Assembly: GCA_963837805.1 (NCBI GenBank)
Contig: CAWIOU010000014.1
Coordinates: 372,001-436,000 of the forward strand
Reading direction: 5' to 3'
From: Bog-756 sp963837805
GTDB taxonomy: Bacteria; Actinomycetota; Acidimicrobiia; Acidimicrobiales; RAAP-2
Length of the DNA: 64,000 bases
Below the pieces are notes generated by a model. The model saw only the letters and a program-made list of their open reading frames with translations. It made no database searches and had not been told where the DNA came from. Shown in pieces: positions 9,701-16,036 of this stretch (positions are counted from its first letter, which is position 1; each line of letters begins with the position of its first letter). The translations under genes and the position numbers were made by a program.

Positions 9701-10898
9701 CGTGCTCGAGGGATCCGAGCTGGCCGCGGGCCACGGTGACCGCCTCGTCGGCGCGGCGGAGCTCGGCGCCGTCCCCCCACGCCTGCAGGTGGGATTCGAG
9801 CTCGCCGGCCATCTGCTCCTCGACGGCGATGAGTGCCGCCTGCTGTGGGGCCAACGCCGCCGCCTCGGCCTCGGTGGTCTCCAGCTCCTCGGTCAGTCGG
9901 GCCCCCTCGGCCTCGAGGGTCGAGACCACGTCGGCATCGGCCGCGGCGTCGAGGGCCTGGGCCAGCGAGCGCTGCCGCTCACGGAGCACCCCGGTCAGGC
10001 CCCGGGCCCGCTCGACCATCCCCTCGGCCCGTCCGAGGGCGGAGGCCAGGTCGGACTCGCGTTGGGCGGACATCTCGTCGGCGGTCCGCTCGGTGTCGGC
10101 GTCGAGCTGGCTGAGGGCACCCCGGATCTTGTCCTCGGCCTCGCGCTGCTCGTTCCGGGCCTTGGTCCCCTCGTCGTGACGGAAGTCGAGGGCCTTGAGC
10201 TCCGATCCGGCCGTAAACAGCCTGAGGGCGCGCAAGGCGTCGGACAGGCCGGCATACGAGCGGGCGGCGGCGGCCTGGCGCTCGAGGGGTCGGATCTGAC
10301 GCTTGACCTCGCGCACCAGGTCGAAGAGCCGTTCCAGGTTCTCCTCGGTGGAGGCCAGGCGGCGCTCGGAACGCTCACGACGCCGGCGGTACTTGAGCAC
10401 CCCGGCCGCCTCTTCGATGACCGCCCGCCGGTCCTCGGGGCGGGCCTCCAAGATGGCGTCGAGGTGGCCCTGGCTGATGATGACGTGCTGTTGACGGCCC
10501 ACGCCGGTATCCGAGAGCAATTCCTGGATGTCCAGGAGGCGGCAGGGTGCGCCATTGATCGAGTACTCGCTGTCCCCCGACCGGAACAGGGTCCGGGTGA
10601 TGGTGATCTCGGCCAGGTCGGTGCCCAGTTGGCCGGAGCTGTTGTCGATGGTGAGGGCCACCTCGGCCCGTCCGAGGGCGGGACGGCTGGCCGTGCCCAT
10701 GAAGATGACGTCCTCCATCTTCGCCGAGCGCACCGTCCTCGGCCCCTGCGCCCCCAACACCCAGGCCACGGCGTCCACCACGTTCGACTTGCCGCTCCCG
10801 TTGGGACCGACGACCACGGTGATACCGGGCTCGAATTCAAGCACTGCCGGGTCGGCGAAGGACTTGAATCCCTTGAGGGTGAGTGACTTCAGGAACAC
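6756..10898 (-). CDS. smc: Chromosome segregation protein SMC with a long Pro/Glu/Ser-rich tail
   Basis: SMC is the ATPase of bacterial condensin; its dimers organise and segregate the chromosome together with ScpA and ScpB, which are not in this window. Walker A is GPNGSGKSN (31-39). Two long Ala/Glu/Arg-rich coiled-coil arms flank a hinge, and the C-terminal head carries LSLLSGGERSL and FYLMDEVEAALDD (about 1090-1125). The usual length is about 1,190; this protein has 1,380 residues because of a tail of about 186 residues rich in Pro, Glu, Ser and Arg with VPES repeats. The hinge also holds an Ala-Gly-His repeat. The start is GTG at 10898. Confidence 0.96.
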   Translation of the reverse strand: MFLKSLTLKGFKSFADPAVLEFEPGITVVVGPNGSGKSNVVDAVAWVLGAQGPRTVRSAKMEDVIFMGTASRPALGRAEVALTIDNSSGQLGTDLAEITITRTLFRSGDSEYSINGAPCRLLDIQELLSDTGVGRQQHVIISQGHLDAILEARPEDRRAVIEEAAGVLKYRRRRERSERRLASTEENLERLFDLVREVKRQIRPLERQAAAARSYAGLSDALRALRLFTAGSELKALDFRHDEGTKARNEQREAEDKIRGALSQLDADTERTADEMSAQRESDLASALGRAEGMVERARGLTGVLRERQRSLAQALDAAADADVVSTLEAEGARLTEELETTEAEAAALAPQQAALIAVEEQMAGELESHLQAWGDGAELRRADEAVTVARGQLGSLEHALERDRRSSDQLSVRLASTERRAAVLEGEDHELGERLAETEQARHQLQSAVAEAEAAHGRATARLESAEGALRQAELEHHRSVARADALERALDEARGAAGAELLSGVDGVVGILLDLVEVDEGWEDAFEAAAGASVAAVVVSGSVPAKSALARLREGGATGAVLALTDSASHAGAHAGIHAGIHAGASAGSGDAVPPGTESIRPHVRPRPGGPFLPGLEAALDTLLSGSHCALGGWSDAIDLALARPDLVVVTRDGDRFSSAGWRVRAGGGVVTAAVVDEARARATTAAAAASESADDRTTARSAVESTRAAALEAVRSDDRNEVDHQTARAARQRVAEDRLALASELEEVRRTAAELDDRIARDTARAVELREQLPILEAARTEAAGRAAAAREERKRIDERIAEAASVRSEWEVRSAGLVERRRVLSERLAEVDRRLTGHADERREAAERRTRLEADATAVARLLAVVGSAQSQLDSALAELRERYRLQIEAVRAGGARLEELRRQRSAHEHELAAVRGRLQKVELDLVEATIRRESVVESLRRELACGPDEALSAPQPELPEGSDPSTRIVELEAELAALGPVNPLALEELSELGERHQFLESQVDDVRSARRELHHVIRTLDEEIMHVFDSAFADVNEHFSTLVTSLFPGGTGRLSLTDPENLLDTGVEVEVRPAGRNVRRLSLLSGGERSLVALAFLFAVFRSRPSPFYLMDEVEAALDDVNLQRFLGLVHEFREGAQLIIVSHQKRTMEAADALYGVTMAPGGSSKVVSQKVPRHRSDGLEWSDGETGMMAPAPAPVGAPAPAPIPAPAEETGVDGDTLAEAEIETGRGAVPETGPMPVPVPESVPESVPESVPVSEAVPEPDSESRSVPRSESRPEPKPDSRSEPRSEVRPGAGPVLSVSVSSPDGDVPQHGSAQQAGRDQQPGSAPPGASRSEDEEGFDSVPPEEHLDEGPVAEGGIARRRFEAEHVGGTDQ
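7120..7157. repeat. 12-bp tandem repeat in the SMC tail
   Basis: Three copies of GGTACTGACTCG-like units occur in tandem. On the minus strand they encode the repeated tetrapeptide VPES of the C-terminal SMC tail. Confidence 0.85.
9141..9188. repeat. 12-bp tandem repeat in the SMC hinge
   Basis: Four near-identical 12-bp units (GCCGGCGTGGAT-like) encode HAGA/HAGI tetrapeptides on the minus strand. They sit in the hinge domain between the GVVGILLDLVEV part and the PRPGGPFLPGLE part, so they probably form a flexible surface loop. Confidence 0.85.
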
Positions 10899-11136
10899 CG
10901 CGCGCTCACCCTATCGGCCAACGCCCACCCGCGTGGACGATGGTGGCCGGCTCCGGCCAGGACCGGTCGGCCGTTGACGCCTGCGCACCACGCCCCCGTC
11001 AAGCCCCCGTTGAGGAAGGGCGCGAAGCCCCCCACCGAACCACCCCGACGGCCCGCCCGAACCGAACCGCCCGAACCGAGGCGCCCCGACCGCACCGCCC
11101 GAAGCCCCGACCGAACCGGACCCTCGCCGATCCGGG
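10899..11136. other. Intergenic region upstream of smc, CCGAAC-rich
   Basis: The 238 bp between mutM and smc hold no recognisable gene. The mutM-proximal half is low complexity with many short words such as CCGAAC, CCCGAC and GCCCG on the plus strand. The smc-proximal end holds a possible -10 (10908-10913). Confidence 0.5.
10908..10913 (-). promoter_or_regulatory. Candidate -10 hexamer for smc (TAGGGT)
   Basis: TAGGGT ends 9 nt before the smc GTG at 10898. No ribosome-binding site lies between, so the message would have a leader of only a few bases. Confidence 0.4.
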
Positions 11137-11979
11137 TCAGACCTGACAGTGATCGCAGAAGTAGGTCGACCGCCCGCCCGACTTCACCTTGACGATGGTG
11201 GCCCGGCAGCGCCGGCAGGCCTGGCCCTCGCGATCGTAGGCCTGGTGCTGGTCCTGATAGTCCCCGACCTCGCCGAACAGGTCGCGGTACTGCTCGTCGG
11301 CCAGAGACGACCCCCGGCGCTTGACCGCTTCGGCCAGGGTCTCGACCATGGCCCGGTACAGACGGCGGACTTCCTGGGACGAGAGCGAGTTGGAGAGGCG
11401 GTCGTAGCGCAGCCCGGCGGCGAAGAGGATCTCGTCGGCGTACATGTTGCCGATCCCGGCCACGAATTCCTGATCCATGAGGAGGGCCTTGAGACCGCTC
11501 TTGTGCGAAGAGAGGAGCACCCAGAACTTTTCCCAGCTCATGACGTCCTCGAGCGGGTCGAACCCGAGGTGGGCCAGCTCGGGAAGGGGGGGCTCGCCGT
11601 CCTCGGGGGCGGCCGAGACGAACATCTCGCCGAAGGTGCGCGGGTCCACGAAGCGCAGCTGCCCTCCCTGGGTGAACGTGATCACCGCGTGGGTATGGGG
11701 TGCCTTGGGCTCCTTGGCGCTCTTGGCCCGCTGGAGCTGTCCGCTCATCCCCAGGTGGACCACCAGGGTCTGCCCGTCATCGAGACCCAGGAGCAGGTAC
11801 TTTCCCGCCCGGTCGATCGATTTGATGGTGTGGCCCTCCAGGCGGGCGCGAAAGTGCTTGGCGCTCGGATGACGGCGGACCGTGCGCCCGTTGCGCACTT
11901 CGACCGACTTGATCTTCCGGCCCACAACCTCGCTCTGGAGGTCGCGCCGGATGGTCTCGACTTCGGGAAGCTCAGGCAT
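11137..11979 (-). CDS. mutM: Formamidopyrimidine-DNA glycosylase (Fpg/MutM)
   Basis: Fpg removes oxidised purines such as 8-oxoguanine and cleaves the abasic site. The 280-residue protein begins MPELPEVETIRR, with the catalytic Pro2 and Glu3 exposed after removal of Met1. The middle carries GIGNMYADEILF of the helix-two-turn-helix domain. The C-terminus is a zinc finger with CRRC and CDHC pairs. The ATG at 11979 lies inside the last codons of rnc (8-bp overlap). The order rnc-mutM-smc-ftsY is conserved in actinobacteria. Confidence 0.97.
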   Translation of the reverse strand: MPELPEVETIRRDLQSEVVGRKIKSVEVRNGRTVRRHPSAKHFRARLEGHTIKSIDRAGKYLLLGLDDGQTLVVHLGMSGQLQRAKSAKEPKAPHTHAVITFTQGGQLRFVDPRTFGEMFVSAAPEDGEPPLPELAHLGFDPLEDVMSWEKFWVLLSSHKSGLKALLMDQEFVAGIGNMYADEILFAAGLRYDRLSNSLSSQEVRRLYRAMVETLAEAVKRRGSSLADEQYRDLFGEVGDYQDQHQAYDREGQACRRCRATIVKVKSGGRSTYFCDHCQV

Positions 11980-12700
11980 CCCCCCCGCCTCTCTCGACGT
12001 CCAATGATTCGCAGGCGACCTGGGCAGCGACCTGCTCGGCGTCCTTTTTGGAGCGCCCCTCCCCCGTGCCGAGGCGCTGGCCAGCAACGTACACCGTGGC
12101 CAGGTACCTCCGTGCGTGGTCAGGGCCGAAACTCTCCAATTCGTAGCGGGGGACACCCCGGCCGAGACGCACGGCTTCCTCCTGGAGCCGGCTCTTGTGA
12201 TCGGACTCGCCCGGCCCGCCGGCGGCGACGGCAATCCGGTCCCTGAGCAGGGACAGGACCAACCGCCCGGCATCGGCGAGCCCGCCGTCGAGGTAGACCG
12301 CCCCGATCACCGCTTCGGTGGCGTCCGCCAGGATCGACTCCTTGGCCCGGCCACCGGAGAGATCCTCGCCCCGCCCGAGGCGCAGGCTCCCGTCGATACC
12401 CAGGGCCAGACCCACCTGGCCGAGCACCCGGGTGTTGACCACCGAGGCTCGGACCTTGGACATCGCCCCGTCGGAGAGCTCCGGGTGGGCCCGGTAGGTG
12501 AATTCGGCCACCACCAGGCCGAGCACCGCGTCACCGAGGAACTCCAGGCGCTCGTTGGAGGTTCTGCCCCCCTGTTCGGCGCACCACGAGCGGTGGGCCA
12601 TGGCCTCATCGAGCAGGGCCGGGTCCTTGAACCGGTAGCCGATCCGGTCGGCCAGCACGTGCGTCCCCCCGGTCGACCCCGAGCCGTCTGCAGGCGCCAT
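11972..12700 (-). CDS. rnc: Ribonuclease III
   Basis: RNase III cleaves double-stranded RNA in rRNA and mRNA processing. The 242-residue protein has the catalytic signature NERLEFLGDAVLGLV near the N-terminus, a second acidic site ADATEAVIGAVYLDGG, and a C-terminal double-stranded-RNA-binding domain (HKSRLQEEAV to KKDAEQVAAQ). I chose the ATG at 12700, 10 bp after the acpP stop; a longer frame exists but would run through acpP. The acpP-rnc-mutM run is tightly packed and probably one operon. Confidence 0.96.
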   Translation of the reverse strand: MAPADGSGSTGGTHVLADRIGYRFKDPALLDEAMAHRSWCAEQGGRTSNERLEFLGDAVLGLVVAEFTYRAHPELSDGAMSKVRASVVNTRVLGQVGLALGIDGSLRLGRGEDLSGGRAKESILADATEAVIGAVYLDGGLADAGRLVLSLLRDRIAVAAGGPGESDHKSRLQEEAVRLGRGVPRYELESFGPDHARRYLATVYVAGQRLGTGEGRSKKDAEQVAAQVACESLDVERGGGDA

Positions 12701-12710
12701 GGGACGCGCC

Positions 12711-13007
12711 TCAGGCCCCTCCGAGTTTGGCGTAGACGTAGTCGACGGAGTCCCGCACGGTGCGAAGCTCTTCGAGGTCCTCGTCATCGATGCGGAATCC
12801 GACCGAGCGCTCGCCCAACTCCTCTTCGAGACCCTCGACCAGCTCGATCAGGGCCAGTGAGTCGGCGTCGAGGTCCTCGGCGAACGACGACGACTCGGTG
12901 ATGGCGGAGGGCTCGATCTCGAGAATGTCGGCGAGGAGGTCCCGGATGAGGTCGAGGACCTGTTGGCGGTCGAGGGGACCCTTTTCCATGTGGGTCTCTG
13001 CGGGCAC
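12711..13007 (-). CDS. acpP: Acyl carrier protein
   Basis: Acyl carrier protein (98 residues) carries growing fatty acyl chains on a 4'-phosphopantetheine attached to a serine. The attachment motif is DADSLALIEL with Ser50. Its N-terminal extension and the acidic C-terminus (DDEDLEELRTVRDSVDYV) are somewhat longer than in typical 78-residue ACPs. The GTG at 13007 is preceded by AGGAGAAGCC, a strong ribosome-binding site; a downstream ATG at 12989 lacks one. Coupling of acpP with rnc is common in bacteria. Confidence 0.94.
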   Translation of the reverse strand: MPAETHMEKGPLDRQQVLDLIRDLLADILEIEPSAITESSSFAEDLDADSLALIELVEGLEEELGERSVGFRIDDEDLEELRTVRDSVDYVYAKLGGA

Positions 13008-13186
13008 GGCTTCTCCTGTGTCTCGTGGTCATCTCTTCGAGGTCGGCGCCTGAATTCGCAGGTCAGGGGCTTGACGCCCCGGACGCTCACGACCCTCCGG
13101 CGGCACGATCTCCAAGAACACGGCCTTTCGGGCGCGCATCCCATGGGCTGCGGTATCCACCCTGACCGGGACCTTTGGCTGGGCAG

Positions 13187-13192
13187 ATGTTA
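13187..13192 (-). promoter_or_regulatory. Candidate -10 hexamer for acpP (TAACAT)
   Basis: TAACAT lies on the minus strand about 180 nt before the acpP GTG. It would give a long leader carrying the AGGAG site. A promoter closer to the gene cannot be excluded. Confidence 0.35.
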
Positions 13193-13266
13193 CCGGAAGG
13201 TGACATTCACGGAGTCGAAACACTCTGGCAACCCATCGGACCCATCGGCGTCGTAGCACTTGGAGT

Positions 13267-15075
13267 GTGGAATCCACCGATCCGACCGCCGCGCCCGGGG
13301 CCGGGCCCGCGGACGGAGGCGGAGACGGGCACGGAGAGGCAGCGAGCCAGGTCCGGTGGCCGCCCTACGACCCCGGCACCTTCTACGACGAGCTGGTGGC
13401 GCCGGACGGCGTACCCAGGCCGGCGGCGCTCGCCCTGTTCGAGCACTTCACCGAACTCGGACCCGACGGGCTGGCCGAGCGCCAGGACGCGGCCGACCGG
13501 GAGATGCGGGCCATCGGGGTGACCTTCACCGTCTACGAGGAGTCCGCCGGGACGACTGACCGGCCGTGGCCCTTCGACGTCATCCCGAGGGTGATGCCGT
13601 CCGATCAGTGGCATCTGATCGAAGCCGGCCTGGTCCAGAGGCTGAGCGCCCTCAACCTGTTCATCGACGACGTGTACCACGACCAACGCTCGGTGAGCAG
13701 TGGAGTGGTGCCCTCCGAACTGGTCGCCGGCTCTCCCAACTTCCGCCGTGAGTGCGTCGGCGTCGAGCCCCCCGGCGGTGTCTGGGCCCACATCTGCGGA
13801 AGCGATCTCATCCGGGACACCGACGGGACGGTCTACGTACTCGAGGACAACCTGCGCGTCCCCTCGGGCGTGTCCTACCTCCTCGAGAACCGGATGATGG
13901 CCAAACACGTCTTCCCGGAACTCTTCCGGCACTACAGCATCGAGCCGGTCGATCCCTATATCGGGAGGCTGGCCGGCCTGCTGGCCTCGGTGTCCCCGTC
14001 CACCGGCGATCCGACCATCGTGGTGCTGACGCCGGGAATCTACAATTCTGCATACTTCGAGCACGCCTTCCTGGCTCAGCAGCTGGGGGTGGAATTGGTC
14101 GAGGGCAGCGACCTCGTCGTGCTGGACGATGACTGCGTCTACGCCCGCACCATCGACGGGCTCCAGCAGGTCGATGTCATCTACCGGCGGATCGACGACC
14201 TCTTCCTCGACCCCGAAGTGTTCCTGCCCGACTCCTTGCTGGGGGTGCCCGGGCTCATGCGGGCCTGGCGATCGGGTCGGGTCGCCCTGGTCAACGCCCC
14301 GGGGGCCGGCATCGCCGACGACAAGAAGGTCTACTCCTACGTTCCCGACATCATCCGCTTCTTCCTCGACGAGGAACCCATCCTGGCCACGGTGGCCACC
14401 CTCCAGTGCGCTGACGAGGAGTCGCGCCACTTCGTCCTCGGGAACCTGGCCAAGCTGGTGGTGAAACCGGCCAACGAATCCGGTGGCTACGGCGTGCTGG
14501 TCGGAACGCAGGCCACGGCGGCCGAGCTCGACGACGCGGCCAGCCAGATCGAGGCCGCACCGACCCGGTGGGTGGCCCAACCGGTGATCCCGCTCTCGAC
14601 GGCACCCACACTGTGCGGCGGTACCATCGCGCCGCGGCATGTGGATCTGCGTCCCTTCACCCTCTTCGGCCCCGAAGGCGCCTACGTCACCCGGGGCGGT
14701 CTCACCCGGGTGGCCCGCAACGCCGGTTCCCTGGTCGTCAACTCGTCACAGGGAGGTGGGAGCAAGGACACCTGGGTGGTCGACACCAAGGAGCCGACCC
14801 AACCGGAGGGCGGGGCCAGGTCGGCCGCCTACTCGACACGGCACCCGGCCCAGCACGCCACGCAGGACGCGGTGCAACACATCCTGGACGACACCGACCA
14901 GGACGGCCCTCGGATGGCAGCACCGAGGTGGCGGGATCGGGCAGCCGGGCCCGACCGGGGACGACGAGAGACGGCTTCCGACGACGATGGCGCACGAGAC
15001 AAACGATCCGATCGGGCCCGAGGACCCGCCGAGCGAAACCGAGGAGCCCGCCATGCTGCTGGCACGAATGGCTGA
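13267..15075 (+). CDS. Circularly permuted type 2 ATP-grasp protein
   Basis: This 602-residue protein matches the circularly permuted ATP-grasp family (DUF404/DUF407), proposed amide ligases of peptide synthesis or tagging. The core (about 30-515) includes YDELVAPDG, EDNLRVPSGVSYLLENRMM, VVLTPGIYNSAYFEH, DVIYRRIDDLFLDP, LVVKPANESGGYG and a late GSKDTWVVD. After the core, about 85 residues rich in Arg, Asp, Ala and Gln look disordered. The start is GTG at 13267; a weak TAGCAC lies 7 nt before it. The end overlaps the alpha-E gene by 23 bp. By analogy with the family, substrates are unknown short peptides or amines. Confidence 0.88.
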   Translation: MESTDPTAAPGAGPADGGGDGHGEAASQVRWPPYDPGTFYDELVAPDGVPRPAALALFEHFTELGPDGLAERQDAADREMRAIGVTFTVYEESAGTTDRPWPFDVIPRVMPSDQWHLIEAGLVQRLSALNLFIDDVYHDQRSVSSGVVPSELVAGSPNFRRECVGVEPPGGVWAHICGSDLIRDTDGTVYVLEDNLRVPSGVSYLLENRMMAKHVFPELFRHYSIEPVDPYIGRLAGLLASVSPSTGDPTIVVLTPGIYNSAYFEHAFLAQQLGVELVEGSDLVVLDDDCVYARTIDGLQQVDVIYRRIDDLFLDPEVFLPDSLLGVPGLMRAWRSGRVALVNAPGAGIADDKKVYSYVPDIIRFFLDEEPILATVATLQCADEESRHFVLGNLAKLVVKPANESGGYGVLVGTQATAAELDDAASQIEAAPTRWVAQPVIPLSTAPTLCGGTIAPRHVDLRPFTLFGPEGAYVTRGGLTRVARNAGSLVVNSSQGGGSKDTWVVDTKEPTQPEGGARSAAYSTRHPAQHATQDAVQHILDDTDQDGPRMAAPRWRDRAAGPDRGRRETASDDDGARDKRSDRARGPAERNRGARHAAGTNG

Positions 15076-16036
15076 AGCCGTTTACTGGGGCGGGCGCTAT
15101 CTCGAGCGAGCCGAGTGCACCGCCCGGATCGTGCAGGTCCATACCGATGCCCATGTCGACATGCCGGTGGGTGAAGACGTCGGATGGGAGCCGCTCCTCG
15201 CCATCGCCGGCGTCGACGGGGAGTTCGACGACCACTACGCGGCGTCGTCCGAACCCAGCGGCGACCGGGCGGCGGAGGACGATGTCATCGAGTTCCTGCT
15301 CCACAGCGAGAAGAACCCATCGTCCATTCTCGGCGCCCTCTCGTCCGCCCGGGAGAACCTGCGGACCGCCCGCCCGGTCGTACCCCGCGAGGTGTGGGAG
15401 GCCGGCAACGACCTCTGGCTGACCTGCTCGGACTATCTCGACGAGACGCGCTCGCGCAAAGGGCGGGTCCAATGGCTACGCCGGGTCGTTGCCGGTTCCC
15501 AGAGGGTCAACGGGATCATGCTCGGGACGATGAGCCGCGACGAGGCCATGTCGTTCTTCACCATCGGCCAGAACCTCGAACGGGCCGATCTGACCACCCG
15601 GGTGCTCGACGTCCGTTCGGAGGACCTGCATCCGAGGCGCGGCGATGACCCCTACGACGTGGTCCATTGGATGGCCGTCCTGCGCTCGCTGGCGGCCTAC
15701 CAGCCCTTCCGCCGGGCCATGCCGGCCCGGCCCCAGGGCGGATCCACGCTCCGGTTCCTCCTCCAGGACGACCGGTTCCCCCGGGCGGTCAGCGCCTGCC
15801 TCACCGAGACCCGCAGCCAGCTCAAGGGGTTGGCGCGGTCCGAGGACACCCTCGACGCCTGCACCAACGCGGCCATGCTGGTGGCGTCGGCCGCCGTGCC
15901 CCGCCTCACCCTCGGCGGCCTGAGCGAATTCCTCGACGAGGTGCAGATGGCGCTGTCGGACATCCATGACCAAATCGACCGGACCTACTTCCGGCCCACC
16001 TTCGTCGGATGGCAGCCTTCGTCCGTGGCATCGTGA
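15053..16036 (+). CDS. Alpha-E domain protein
   Basis: This 327-residue all-helical protein belongs to the alpha-E (DUF403) family, the constant partner of circularly permuted ATP-grasp proteins. It begins MLLARMAEAVYWGGRYLERAE, with the family's typical W-GRYLERAE. Later segments such as SFFTIGQNLERADLTTRVLDVR and HDQIDRTYFRP are also typical. The ATG at 15053 has GAGGAG seven bases upstream, inside the end of the ATP-grasp gene. The domain has no proven activity; it is thought to bind or present the substrate to the ATP-grasp enzyme. Confidence 0.9.
   Translation: MLLARMAEAVYWGGRYLERAECTARIVQVHTDAHVDMPVGEDVGWEPLLAIAGVDGEFDDHYAASSEPSGDRAAEDDVIEFLLHSEKNPSSILGALSSARENLRTARPVVPREVWEAGNDLWLTCSDYLDETRSRKGRVQWLRRVVAGSQRVNGIMLGTMSRDEAMSFFTIGQNLERADLTTRVLDVRSEDLHPRRGDDPYDVVHWMAVLRSLAAYQPFRRAMPARPQGGSTLRFLLQDDRFPRAVSACLTETRSQLKGLARSEDTLDACTNAAMLVASAAVPRLTLGGLSEFLDEVQMALSDIHDQIDRTYFRPTFVGWQPSSVAS

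Noticed and set aside
7770..10886. A 1,038-codon open frame on the plus strand opposite smc
   Set aside because: Its product is Gly/Leu/Arg-rich with no domain, while the minus strand encodes a clear SMC. Long antisense frames are expected in DNA of this GC content.
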